In this document: in pieces, positions 55,917-63,453 of the stretch
How the letters are laid out: every line of letters starts with the position of its first letter
Numbering within the stretch: the stretch's first letter is position 1
Assembly (NCBI GenBank): GCA_934539245.1
Contig: CAKTCK010000003.1
Span: forward strand, 1-64,000
Direction: 5' to 3'
DNA from: an uncultured Faecalibacterium sp.
GTDB taxonomy: Bacteria; Bacillota; Clostridia; Oscillospirales; Ruminococcaceae
Length of the DNA stretch: 64,000 nucleotides
Program-made: the position numbers and the translations under genes
The notes under the pieces: generated by a model
What the model was told of the DNA's origin: nothing
Database searches by the model: none
The model's input: only the letters and a program-made list of their open reading frames with translations

Positions 55917-56960
55917 TCAGTCCTCCATGCCCAGCAGCGGGCGCAGCCCCTCCACAGGGATGGTCTCGGCGCGCCAGCAGCCAAGGCCGGGCACCTTGAT
56001 GATGGTGATCTGCCCGTCCTGTGCTTTTTTGTCGTGCAGCATCTCGGCCAGCACCTTTTCCTTATCGTAGGCGGTGCGGGTGGGCAACCCTAAGCGGCGG
56101 TACACATTGCGCACCCGCTTTTGCAATGCCTTGGATTCGATCATGGGCAGCATCCCCAGCGCCACGCACTCGCCGTGGAACAGGCCGGTGGTGCGGCGTC
56201 CCTTGATGCCCTTTACGGCCTCGATGCCGTGGCCGATGGTGTGGCCGAAGTTCAGCGCCTTGCGCATACCCTGCTCGGTCTCGTCCTGCTCCACGATGCT
56301 CTTTTTAAAGCGCAGGCTGCGGCAGATGATCTCGCCGATGCGGTCGTCCACGTCCTCCTTTTCAAAGATGGAGAACAGCTCCGGGTCAGCCAAGAGACCA
56401 GCCTTGACCGCCTCTGCCAGACCGTTGATGAAGTGGCGGCGGGGCAGGGTGGACAGGGTGTCCGGGTCCACGATGACCAGCTTTGGCTGCCAGAAGGCAC
56501 CCACGATGTTTTTGGTGTCGCCCAGATCCACGGCGGTCTTGCCGCCGATGGAGGAATCGATCATGGAAAGGGTGGTGGTGGGGCAGTTGATAAAGTCGAT
56601 GCCGCGCATGTAGATGGAAGCGGCAAACCCGGCAAGGTCGCCCACCACGCCGCCGCCCACGGCTACCACAAGGTCGCCCCGGCCCATGCCGAAGTCCAGC
56701 ATCTGCCGCAGCACGGTCTCCAGAATTTTAAAGCTCTTGCTGGCCTCGCCCTGCGGCACGGTGATGATGGTGGCATCCTTGCACTGGTCGGCTACCATCT
56801 GGGCGTACTGCGCGGGCACACCGCTGTCGGTGACCACCGCCACCCGGCGGTCCAGCCGGGCGAACTGATACAGGTTTTCCAGCGAGCCGCGCTTGACGAT
56901 GATGTCGTAGCTGCGCTCGCCCAGATTCATGGTCAGCTTGGTTCCGATAAAATCACTCAT
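55917..56960 (-). CDS. aroB: 3-dehydroquinate synthase
   Basis: A 347-residue NAD- and metal-dependent enzyme for the second shikimate step. VVAVGGGVVGDLAGFAASIYMRG (in two adjacent blocks near residue 98), CPTTTLSMIDSSIGGKTAVD, NIVGAFWQP and LNFGHTIGHGIEA (metal His) are all present. The N-terminal domain and length are typical. Its start overlaps the pheA stop by four bases on the same strand. Confidence 0.97.
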   Translation of the reverse strand: MSDFIGTKLTMNLGERSYDIIVKRGSLENLYQFARLDRRVAVVTDSGVPAQYAQMVADQCKDATIITVPQGEASKSFKILETVLRQMLDFGMGRGDLVVAVGGGVVGDLAGFAASIYMRGIDFINCPTTTLSMIDSSIGGKTAVDLGDTKNIVGAFWQPKLVIVDPDTLSTLPRRHFINGLAEAVKAGLLADPELFSIFEKEDVDDRIGEIICRSLRFKKSIVEQDETEQGMRKALNFGHTIGHGIEAVKGIKGRRTTGLFHGECVALGMLPMIESKALQKRVRNVYRRLGLPTRTAYDKEKVLAEMLHDKKAQDGQITIIKVPGLGCWRAETIPVEGLRPLLGMED

Positions 56961-58027
56961 TTTGTATACACTCCTAACAGCCGCACCGTCCGGCAGGTGC
57001 GGTCAAGCTCGCGCAGCAGCGCGGCGGTCTCGCCGGCGGCGGCATCGCCCACCAGCTCTACGTAAAAATAATATTCAAAGGGGACGTGCGGCATGGGGCG
57101 GCTCTTGATGGACTCCATATTAAAGCCGCTGGCACCGATGACCTGGATCACCTCTGCCAGCTTGCCGGGCTTGTTGTCCACGGTAAACAGCAGGGAGAAC
57201 CGGTTGCCCGCCGTGGGCTTTTCGCGGCTGAGCACAATGAACCGGGTGGTGTTGTCGCCGTCGGTATTGATGTTGGGCACCAGAATTTCCAGTCCGTACA
57301 GGGCGGCAGTTTCGGCGCTGGCAATGGCGGCCTTTGTCGGGTCTTTGCTTTCTGCCACGAACTTTGCAGCCATGGCGGTGTTCGCCATGGCGGTGGCGGG
57401 CAGACGGAACTGCTTTAAAAAGGTCTCGCTCTGGGCGATGGCCTGCTGGTGGCTGTACACGGTGCGCAGCTGGGAAAGCTGGGTGCCCGGCAGCACCAGA
57501 AGGTTCTGGGAGATGGGCAGGTCGTATACGTCCACCACCCACAGCTCCGGGTGGTTATAACACAGGTCCAGCACGGCGGAAACGTCCCCCGCGTGGCTGT
57601 TTTCAAAGGGCACTACGCCGTGGGCAGCTTCGCCGGAGGCGACAGCCTCAAACACCTCGTCCCATGTGGAATAGCTCACGGCTTCGGCGTGGGGAAACAG
57701 CGCCTTGAGAGCAATGTGGGCAAACGCCCCTTCCACTCCCTGATAGGCGGCGCGGTTCTGCCCCAGCGCAGCGGCCTCGTACTGCTTGGCGATGTCCATC
57801 ATGTGCTGGACATGGTCTTTATAGTAAGGGCGCAGCACGGGCTGCTGAATGCGGGCTGCGGCCTTTTCCAGCACGGCGGCCTCCCGGGCGGCATCGTAGA
57901 TGGGCAGACCGTGCGCCCGCTTATATTCGGCTACCTGCAAAACGGCAGCCATCCGGCGCTCGAACAGCGCAGCCAGCTGCGCATCCACCGTGTCGATCTC
58001 GGCACGGGCTTGTTCCAGTGCGTCCAT
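56957..58027 (-). CDS. pheA: Chorismate mutase / prephenate dehydratase (P-protein)
   Basis: A 356-residue bifunctional enzyme for phenylalanine. Residues 1-85 are an AroQ-class chorismate mutase (ALEQARAEIDTVDAQLAALFERRM, split, then YDAAREAAVLEKAA). Residues 95-270 are prephenate dehydratase (YQGVEGAFAHIA, GVVPFENSHAGDVSAV and the catalytic DNTTRFIVLSRE). Residues 278-356 are an ACT domain with NKPGKLAEVIQVIG and ESIKSRP, so phenylalanine feedback is likely. The Met at 58027 has AAGGATG upstream. It is the promoter-proximal gene of the aro cluster. Confidence 0.95.
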   Translation of the reverse strand: MDALEQARAEIDTVDAQLAALFERRMAAVLQVAEYKRAHGLPIYDAAREAAVLEKAAARIQQPVLRPYYKDHVQHMMDIAKQYEAAALGQNRAAYQGVEGAFAHIALKALFPHAEAVSYSTWDEVFEAVASGEAAHGVVPFENSHAGDVSAVLDLCYNHPELWVVDVYDLPISQNLLVLPGTQLSQLRTVYSHQQAIAQSETFLKQFRLPATAMANTAMAAKFVAESKDPTKAAIASAETAALYGLEILVPNINTDGDNTTRFIVLSREKPTAGNRFSLLFTVDNKPGKLAEVIQVIGASGFNMESIKSRPMPHVPFEYYFYVELVGDAAAGETAALLRELDRTCRTVRLLGVYTK

Positions 58028-58071
58028 GGGGTCACATCCTTTTTGGTCGGTTTTTGCGGGGATACCTAGTA

Positions 58072-58100
58072 AGTATACCATAACCGGGACAGAGAAACAA
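58072..58100 (-). promoter_or_regulatory. Promoter of the aromatic cluster
   Basis: On the minus strand TTGTTT (58100-58095), 17 bases, TATACT (58077-58072). The leader to pheA is about 38 bases, with no T-box or attenuator recognised. The 461-base gap to 58488 otherwise holds a family 1 repeat and a terminator. Confidence 0.75.
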
Positions 58101-58182
58101 CAAACCGCCCTCCATTTGAGGGTGGAGAAAATTTCAAATCAGCCATGGGTAAAAAGACGAAAATAGAAAACAGAAAAGACGA

Positions 58183-58410
58183 ACTCTCTCAGGCGCTCCC
58201 GGAAACTTTCTCATTGCACCTGACACTTTAGTGGCAGAGCTAACGACACGCGCCCTCTCAGTCAAGCCCTGTCGGGCTTGCCAGCTCTCCCAAAGGGAGA
58301 GCCAAGAGCACTTCCGGGAACTTTATCATTGCTCCTAAAGCTTCAGCAACGAGCCTTAGCCCTTGGCTCTCCCTTTGGGAGAGCTGGCGCGGGAGCGCCT
58401 GAGAGGGCGT
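58183..58410. repeat. Palindromic intergenic repeat, family 1, copy 8
   Basis: A truncated left edge (CTCTCTCAGGCGCTCCCGG) runs into the spacer, then CCCTCTCAGT, CAAGCCC-tgtc-GGGCTTG (58263-58280), CTCTCCCaaaGGGAGAG, a second spacer, CTCTCCCtttGGGAGAG, GGCGC-GGGA-GCGCC and TGAGAGGGCG. It lies between pheA and the small-protein operon. Confidence 0.87.
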
Positions 58411-58454
58411 ATTTTCCCCACGGAGTGCAGTTCAGGCAATCTGTTCCACAAAAA

Positions 58455-58483
58455 AGCTGCCGCACAAAATGCTGTGCGGCAGC
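58455..58483 (-). terminator. Terminator after the 59-aa gene
   Basis: GCTGCCGCACA (58456-58466) pairs with TGTGCGGCAGC (58473-58483); TTTTTTG follows on the minus strand. Confidence 0.88.
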
Positions 58484-58488
58484 CCGGG

Positions 58489-58668
58489 TCAATCTGCTGT
58501 TTTATTTTTCAAGATATCCTCCCAGCTGCGGGCTTTGCCGTAGTAGCGCCCGTAGGGGTTATCAAGGTCTGCGGCGCGGAGGACGGGCGGCGCGGGCGGC
58601 TGGGGTTTGGGGGTGCGGTCAAAGGTGAAACGGGCGGCAGGGCCGCCGATTTTGATGCGGAAGCGCAT
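58489..58668 (-). CDS. Small basic protein of unknown function, 59 aa
   Basis: This short gene begins three bases beyond the stop of the membrane-protein gene at 58671, behind GGAGGGACACTAAAG. The product starts MRFRIKIGGPAARFTFD, has a Pro-rich middle (PKPQPPAPP) and ends DNPYGRYYGKARSWEDILKNKTAD, split here for length. No domain is recognised. The tight spacing, good RBS, matching codon use and a terminator right after the stop make it a likely gene, probably acting with the membrane protein. Confidence 0.7.
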   Translation of the reverse strand: MRFRIKIGGPAARFTFDRTPKPQPPAPPVLRAADLDNPYGRYYGKARSWEDILKNKTAD

Positions 58669-58670
58669 CT

Positions 58671-59423
58671 TTAGTGTCCCTCCCCGGCGGTGGAGACTGC
58701 CCCGGCGGTCAGGTTTGCCCAAAGGGGCTCGCTGTTTTCCAGCAGGGAAGCCGATTCCTTCAGCCATGCGCCCCGGATGCCGATATAGTAATCTGCCAGC
58801 AGCTGCTGGCTGTCGCCGCTGGCGCTCTGCACCGCGTCCGAGGTGTAGCTGCCCAGCTCCATTCCGGTCAGCACCGGGCAGTCCGTCCAGCGGTAGACCA
58901 TGTTCCACCAGTCGCTGTCGGCGTCGGACTTGGGCAGATGGCCGTCCAGATACCGCAAAGTGCCGGTGGTCTGCTGGAAGCCTGCGGGGTCGTAAAGGAT
59001 AAAGATGGAGCTGAGGGAGCTCTGGATATCGGTGGAAAGCTTGGTGGTGCCCGCCATGTCCAGATAGGCGTCCGAGTCCTCACTGTTGAAAGCCATGGTG
59101 TACTGGTTGATCTTTACCACCACCTTGCCGTCTCCGTTGCAGTCCTCGCCATAGGCGGCAAGCTGCTGTTGCAGGGCGGTGACGGTGGCTTCGGGCAGGT
59201 AGTAGGGGCTTACCACCGCCACGTTATAATCCGGGTGGGTGGTCAGGAAATACTGCCCGATAAAGCAGTACGCCACGAACGCACCGGCAATGCCGAAGAT
59301 GAGCACCCATTTCAGATTGTAGTCCCACCAGTTTGCCCAGCGCTCCTTGCGGCTGTACTGCCGCTCCTTGCGGGGCTTGAGGTCCTTGGGGTCGATGTCA
59401 CGTTCGTAACGGTAGCTTGCCAT
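58671..59423 (-). CDS. Single-pass membrane protein, unknown function
   Basis: A 250-residue protein. The N-terminal 38 residues are highly charged and cytoplasmic (DIDPKDLKPRKERQYSRKER), followed by one membrane segment (residues 39-60, WVLIFGIAGAFVAYCFIGQYF). The outer domain of about 190 residues contains YNVAVVSPYYLPEATVTALQ and a run DCNGDGKVVVKINQY that resembles an EF-hand-like Asp-rich loop. No known domain is recognised. It is co-transcribed with the 59-aa gene. The plsC gene is upstream behind a terminator. Confidence 0.7.
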   Translation of the reverse strand: MASYRYERDIDPKDLKPRKERQYSRKERWANWWDYNLKWVLIFGIAGAFVAYCFIGQYFLTTHPDYNVAVVSPYYLPEATVTALQQQLAAYGEDCNGDGKVVVKINQYTMAFNSEDSDAYLDMAGTTKLSTDIQSSLSSIFILYDPAGFQQTTGTLRYLDGHLPKSDADSDWWNMVYRWTDCPVLTGMELGSYTSDAVQSASGDSQQLLADYYIGIRGAWLKESASLLENSEPLWANLTAGAVSTAGEGH

Positions 59424-59474
59424 AAAATCGTTCTCCTGTGTGATGCGGTCGGGCAGTAGTGTAAAGATATTTCC

Positions 59475-59506
59475 AAAAGGCTTCCCCCGTCCGGGGGAAG
59501 CCTTTA
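59475..59506 (-). terminator. Terminator after plsC
   Basis: AAAGGCTTCCCCC (59476-59488), loop GTCC, GGGGGAAGCCTTT (59493-59505): a perfect 13-bp stem. Confidence 0.9.
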
Positions 59507-59529
59507 AGTGAAACGGTGATTAAAAGCTG

Positions 59530-60258
59530 TTACTTCAGTGCAGCCAGGATGCTCTGGCGCACGGCATCGGGCAGCTGCTTCTGCTCGGCCTTGCTCATGC
59601 CGGCGGTTTGGATAGGGGGCATGATCTTGATGCGCACGCTGCCCGGGCGGCAGCGGTTGCCGTTGCTCTCAAACAGGGCGCGGGCACCGGTCACAGCCAC
59701 AGGCACCACCGGGGCACCGGTCTTGACCGCAATGCGGAAGGCACCGGCCTTGAACTCGCCTGCGCCACCCTCTTCGCCCTTGTAGCGGGTGCCCTCGGGG
59801 AAGATGACGAAGCTGCGGCCGCCCTCCACGATGGCGGTGGCATCGTTCAGTGCCCGCACCGAGGCGCGCACATCGTCACGCTGCACGAACACGCAGCCCA
59901 GCAGCTTCATCCAGCGGTTGAGCAGAAAGATCTTTTCCAGCTCTTCCTTGGCAAGGATGCCGTGGGGCTTTTCCAGCCCGGCCAGCAGCAGGGGGATGTC
60001 GTAGTAGCTGCGGTGGTTCGCCACGAACACGCAGGGGCGGTCTTTGGGGATGTTCTCAAGTCCTTCCACCGACAGGGAAACACCGGTCACCTTTAAGATG
60101 CCCCGGCTCCAGCGGGGGATATGCTGATTCACAATCTGCTCCACGGTGGCGGTATCTCCGGCGGCTGCGGCGCGCTCGGCGCGGCGCAGGATGCCGTAAT
60201 GCAGGATCATGTATCCGAACAGATAAATAAACATCGCAATGGTGCGAAGAATGCTCAT
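59530..60258 (-). CDS. plsC: 1-acyl-sn-glycerol-3-phosphate acyltransferase
   Basis: A 242-residue membrane-associated acyltransferase that makes phosphatidic acid. An N-terminal hydrophobic stretch (TIAMFIYLFGYMILHY) anchors it. The catalytic His-x4-Asp motif is FVANHRSYYDIPLL near residue 80, the second block is GCVFVQRDDVRAS and the substrate motif is VIFPEGTRYKGEEGG near residue 150. APVVPVAVTG follows. The length is typical. GGAGGAAA precedes the start, and a TACAAT with TGC before it (minus strand near 60276) is the likely -10. Confidence 0.93.
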   Translation of the reverse strand: MSILRTIAMFIYLFGYMILHYGILRRAERAAAAGDTATVEQIVNQHIPRWSRGILKVTGVSLSVEGLENIPKDRPCVFVANHRSYYDIPLLLAGLEKPHGILAKEELEKIFLLNRWMKLLGCVFVQRDDVRASVRALNDATAIVEGGRSFVIFPEGTRYKGEEGGAGEFKAGAFRIAVKTGAPVVPVAVTGARALFESNGNRCRPGSVRIKIMPPIQTAGMSKAEQKQLPDAVRQSILAALK

Positions 60259-60360
60259 AGTGGTTTCCTCCTATTGCAAAAAATGCCATTGTCATTGTAG
60301 CACACTTTGCGCAAAAAAGGGAGAGATAAATATTTTTTTACAATTAGCCCCGGTTGTATC

Positions 60361-60389
60361 TTGCAAAGTTGACAAAATACAGGTATATT
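60361..60389 (+). promoter_or_regulatory. Promoter of the YesL-like gene
   Basis: TTGCAA (60361-60366), 17 bases, TATATT (60384-60389). An overlapping TTGACA (60369-60374) offers an alternative -35. Confidence 0.65.
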
Positions 60390-60476
60390 TATATCTGTAA
60401 AGTTAGCACAATGGCACTTTCCAGACAAAACGCCTGCGGTGCCGGTCAAAAACATAAGAGAGGTACCGCAGTTATT

Positions 60477-61316
60477 ATGGGTCTTTTTCCTTCTGCCAAC
60501 GATTTCAAGGCCGGTAAGGGCGTCGAAAAGGACGCCCCCCGCAAGACTGGCATCGGCCGTTTTTTTGAGCTTGTAGGCCGTGATATGAACGGCATGTTCC
60601 TTGCAAACCTGCTGACCTGCATCGGGTTTGCCCCGGCCATCTGCTTAGTGTACATCGGCTTTTTGCAGAACAGCCTGCCGGTGATGCTGGGCAGCGCCGC
60701 CGTGGGCGGTCTGCTGGCGGGCCCGGCACTGGCCGGAATGTATGATACCGTCCTGCGCGCGCTGCGCGACGAGGCGGGCTACTGGTGGGTGACCTACCGC
60801 AAGGCGTTCAAGCGCAACTTTAAGGCCAGCCTTGTGCCCGGTGTGCTGTACACCGTGGTGGTCACGCTGCAGATCTTCCTCGTCTATTTCTGCTTCAATA
60901 TGCTGTACCACGGCACCAATGTGGGCATCCCGCTGTGGGTGGCTACGGTGCTCAATCTGGTGCTGTTCCAGATGCTGTTTGCCTATATGTGGCCGCAGGT
61001 GGTGCTGCTGGACCAGCCGTTGAGCCTGACCTTAAAAAACAGCATCAACTGCATGATCGCCTTTCTGCCCCATGCACTGGCTGCCGCCATCGTGCAGGTG
61101 CTGTTCTGGGGCGTGGTGATCCTGTGTATGCCGCTGGGTCTTTTCCTGATGCTGATCTTCGGTTTCTGGTTCGTCACCGAGGTGTCCTGCCAGATCGTGT
61201 ACGGCGACATTGACCGGGTGTTCCACATTGAGGAGAACATCCGCAAAATGAAGGACGCCGAGCTGGAGGCCGCCCTGAAAGAGGACTACGCCGACGACGA
61301 CACCCCGGAGGAATAA
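60477..61316 (+). CDS. YesL-like (DUF624) membrane protein
   Basis: A 279-residue protein. After a charged 50-residue N-terminus it has five to six membrane segments: FLANLLTCIGFAPAICLVYIG, a Gly/Ala-rich helix (GSAAVGGLLAGPALAGMYDTV, split), the LVPGVLYTVVVTLQIFLVYF helix, LNLVLFQMLFAYMWPQVVLL and a closing helix pair. RALRDEAGYWWVTYRKAFKRNFK between helices 2 and 3 (split here) is the DUF624/YesL landmark. YesL-like proteins often sit with carbohydrate genes, but their function is unproven. The Met at 60477 is the best start, with GAGAGG about 12 bases upstream. Confidence 0.78.
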   Translation: MGLFPSANDFKAGKGVEKDAPRKTGIGRFFELVGRDMNGMFLANLLTCIGFAPAICLVYIGFLQNSLPVMLGSAAVGGLLAGPALAGMYDTVLRALRDEAGYWWVTYRKAFKRNFKASLVPGVLYTVVVTLQIFLVYFCFNMLYHGTNVGIPLWVATVLNLVLFQMLFAYMWPQVVLLDQPLSLTLKNSINCMIAFLPHALAAAIVQVLFWGVVILCMPLGLFLMLIFGFWFVTEVSCQIVYGDIDRVFHIEENIRKMKDAELEAALKEDYADDDTPEE

Positions 61317-61347
61317 GCGCTGACACTGCGGAAAGGAGTGATGTCCC

Positions 61348-62727
61348 ATGGAACAACGGAATAATCTTGTGCTGCAGGGGACAGAGACTTTTTCCCGCGG
61401 GCAGCTGGACAACGTTGCGCTGGAAAACGGCGCACTGGTGCTGGACAGCGTAGCCGGGCGCAGCCTTTTGTACGGCAGCTACACCACCCCGGAGTTTGCC
61501 ATGCCGGCCTTCTGCAACCTGAACGTCAGCTGGAACGCCCACGCACCCCGGGACACCATGGTGGAGGTGCGCTGCCGGGTATATGCGGCAGGGGCGTGGA
61601 CGGGCTGGATGAGCTTTGGCAAGTGGGCCCCGGATTACCCCCGGTGCAGCGTGTCCAGCCACAGCGAGGACGGCATGATCTTTTTGATGGGCGATACCGT
61701 CACGGTAGCCGCCCCGGGCGGCGGCACCGGTGTGCAATTGCAGGTGAACCTTTCCACCAACAACGATAAAGTCACCCCGGCGGTGCGTCTGCTGGCGGCG
61801 GCGGTGCGTCCCCTTGCGTGGGAAAAGCACAACGGCCACCCGCTGAACCGGCGGCTCTATCTGCCGGAATACTGCCTTTCCGCCCACGACCCCAGCTTTG
61901 GGCGGGAGATGGACCTGCCGCTGGTCATGGCGGCGCTGATGAACCGCTGGGGCGAGGATATCCTGCCGGAGGAAGTGGCCTACGCCATGGAGGACGGCAG
62001 CACCCGCAGCACCGGCAACACCGCCTTTGCTGCCGCCGCCGCAGGCTGCTGCGGCTACCCCTGCTGGCAGGCGTGGATGGACCTTGCCGACCTGCGGGAG
62101 CAGATCCACGACGGCTGCTCGGTGGCAGTGCAGGTGGAGCGGCGGGTGCGCGGCCAGCGCGACCCGGTGCGGCTGTGGATGGGGCTGCGCGGCTTTGGCC
62201 ACGATGACGCCGTGATGGCAGATTTTGTGCTGCTGAACGACCCCACCGCCGATACCGACGGCGCAGTGAACTGCACCATGGCGCTGGTGGATTTTATGCG
62301 TTACTTTACCGGCAAGGCCATTGCCCTGCGGCCAAAGCAGCGTCAGGCCGAGGCCGACCGTCCCCGGCGGCTGCGCTGCGATCTGCGCGCCGGAACCGAG
62401 CCGGGCGTTTACTACTTTGAGCGGCGGGGAGAACCCGCAGATCTGCCGGAAAACTTTTCCGGCTGGATCGCCTGCGCGCCCCACGACGGCGTGGCGCACG
62501 CCACCACCGCCCACCGCACCTTTTTGCGCTGTACCCGCACCGAGGACGGCGGGGTACAGTTCCCGCCGGAGCTGCTGGCCGCAGGCGGGCGCTGCAGTGT
62601 GTATGCAGTGGACCAGACCGGCACCATGCGGGTGGCAGAGGCACGGCTGCCGAAGCCGAAGCCCGCATCTGCAACGCCAGACCCCCAAGCCAGCGGCCAG
62701 ACCGGGGACGCCCCGGCACAGCCGTAA
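61348..62727 (+). CDS. C39-peptidase-like protein lacking the catalytic Cys motif
   Basis: A 459-residue cytoplasmic-looking protein. Residues 1-145 are a beta-rich domain (WNAHAPRDTMVEVRCRVYA, WTGWMSFGKW) as in Clostridia proteins annotated as C39 family peptidases. Residues 155-320 keep the outline of that peptidase fold: LPEYCLSAHDPSFG, RSTGNTAFAAAAAGCCGYPCW, the ADLREQIHDGCSVAVQV strand, GFGHDDAVMADFVLLNDPTAD. The expected catalytic Gly-Trp-Cys-Ser-Pro-Thr block is replaced by GREMDLPLVMAALM, so proteolysis is doubtful. There is no signal peptide. The RBS is AAGGAG. It follows the YesL-like gene by 31 bases. Confidence 0.65.
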   Translation: MEQRNNLVLQGTETFSRGQLDNVALENGALVLDSVAGRSLLYGSYTTPEFAMPAFCNLNVSWNAHAPRDTMVEVRCRVYAAGAWTGWMSFGKWAPDYPRCSVSSHSEDGMIFLMGDTVTVAAPGGGTGVQLQVNLSTNNDKVTPAVRLLAAAVRPLAWEKHNGHPLNRRLYLPEYCLSAHDPSFGREMDLPLVMAALMNRWGEDILPEEVAYAMEDGSTRSTGNTAFAAAAAGCCGYPCWQAWMDLADLREQIHDGCSVAVQVERRVRGQRDPVRLWMGLRGFGHDDAVMADFVLLNDPTADTDGAVNCTMALVDFMRYFTGKAIALRPKQRQAEADRPRRLRCDLRAGTEPGVYYFERRGEPADLPENFSGWIACAPHDGVAHATTAHRTFLRCTRTEDGGVQFPPELLAAGGRCSVYAVDQTGTMRVAEARLPKPKPASATPDPQASGQTGDAPAQP

Positions 62728-62767
62728 GCTTTTTTCAGGGCGATATATGAAACAGGAGGAACACATT

Positions 62768-63370
62768 ATGGCAAAGACGATCATCACTTTGGGCCGTGAG
62801 TACTGCACCGGCGGACGCTACATCGCAGAGGACGTGGCAAATGCGCTGGGCATCAAGCTTTACGACAAGGAGCTGATCACCATGGCAGCAAAGAACTCCG
62901 GCTTGTCGGAGGAGGCTGTTGCCGCCAGCGAGAAACGGCATACCCACAGCCTGCTGTACAGCCTGTACACCATGGGCAACGAGCTGCCGCTGGGCGATCA
63001 GGTGTTCATTCTGCAGAGCCGTATCATCAAGCAGCTGGCCGAGGAAGGCCCCTGCGTGATCCTTGGCCGCTGCGGTGACTACGTCCTGCGGGAGCGCAAG
63101 GACGTGCTGCGGGTGTTCGTGTATGCACCCAAGGAGTGGCGCCTGCAGTACGCCAAGACGAACCCCTTGGTAAAAGCCAAGGACGAAAAGGGCATCAAGG
63201 AAGAGGTGGAAAAGACCGACCGCAACCGCTCGGCCTACTACAACTACTACACTCAGAACCGCTGGGGCGATGCCCACAACTACGATCTGGCCATCAACGC
63301 CGCCCTTGGCCGCGAGACCTGCGTGAAGATGATCTTAGACGCAGCCGCCGCAAAGGAAAAGACGCTGTGA
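62768..63370 (+). CDS. Cytidylate-kinase-like family protein
   Basis: A 200-residue P-loop protein of PF13189. The N-terminal motif ITLGREYCTGGRYIAEDVANAL takes the place of a Walker A loop (GREYCTGGRY), as in the whole family. YDKELITMAAKNSGLSEE and the Arg-containing VILGRCGDYVLRER follow, with a lid-like KTDRNRSAYYNYYTQNRWGD and a final helix. The substrate is unknown and the proteins are much shorter than Cmk. The start at 62768 follows CAGGAGGAA; a frame upstream reads through the preceding gene. A strong terminator comes after the stop. Confidence 0.85.
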   Translation: MAKTIITLGREYCTGGRYIAEDVANALGIKLYDKELITMAAKNSGLSEEAVAASEKRHTHSLLYSLYTMGNELPLGDQVFILQSRIIKQLAEEGPCVILGRCGDYVLRERKDVLRVFVYAPKEWRLQYAKTNPLVKAKDEKGIKEEVEKTDRNRSAYYNYYTQNRWGDAHNYDLAINAALGRETCVKMILDAAAAKEKTL

Positions 63371-63400
63371 CCCCCGGCAAGACCCAATAAACAACAACAG

Positions 63401-63440
63401 AACGTGGGCAGGGCGCTTCTGCGCCCTGCCCACGTTTCCG
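63401..63440 (+). terminator. Terminator after the kinase-like gene
   Basis: CGTGGGCAGGGCGC (63403-63416), loop TTCT, GCGCCCTGCCCACG (63421-63434), then TTT. Perfect 14-bp stem. Confidence 0.88.
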
Positions 63441-63453
63441 GCAAGGAGAAATC

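Noticed and set aside
274..58410. CRISPR array
   Set aside because: The dispersed repeats are far apart, palindromic and variable in length. No regularly spaced direct repeats or cas genes are present.
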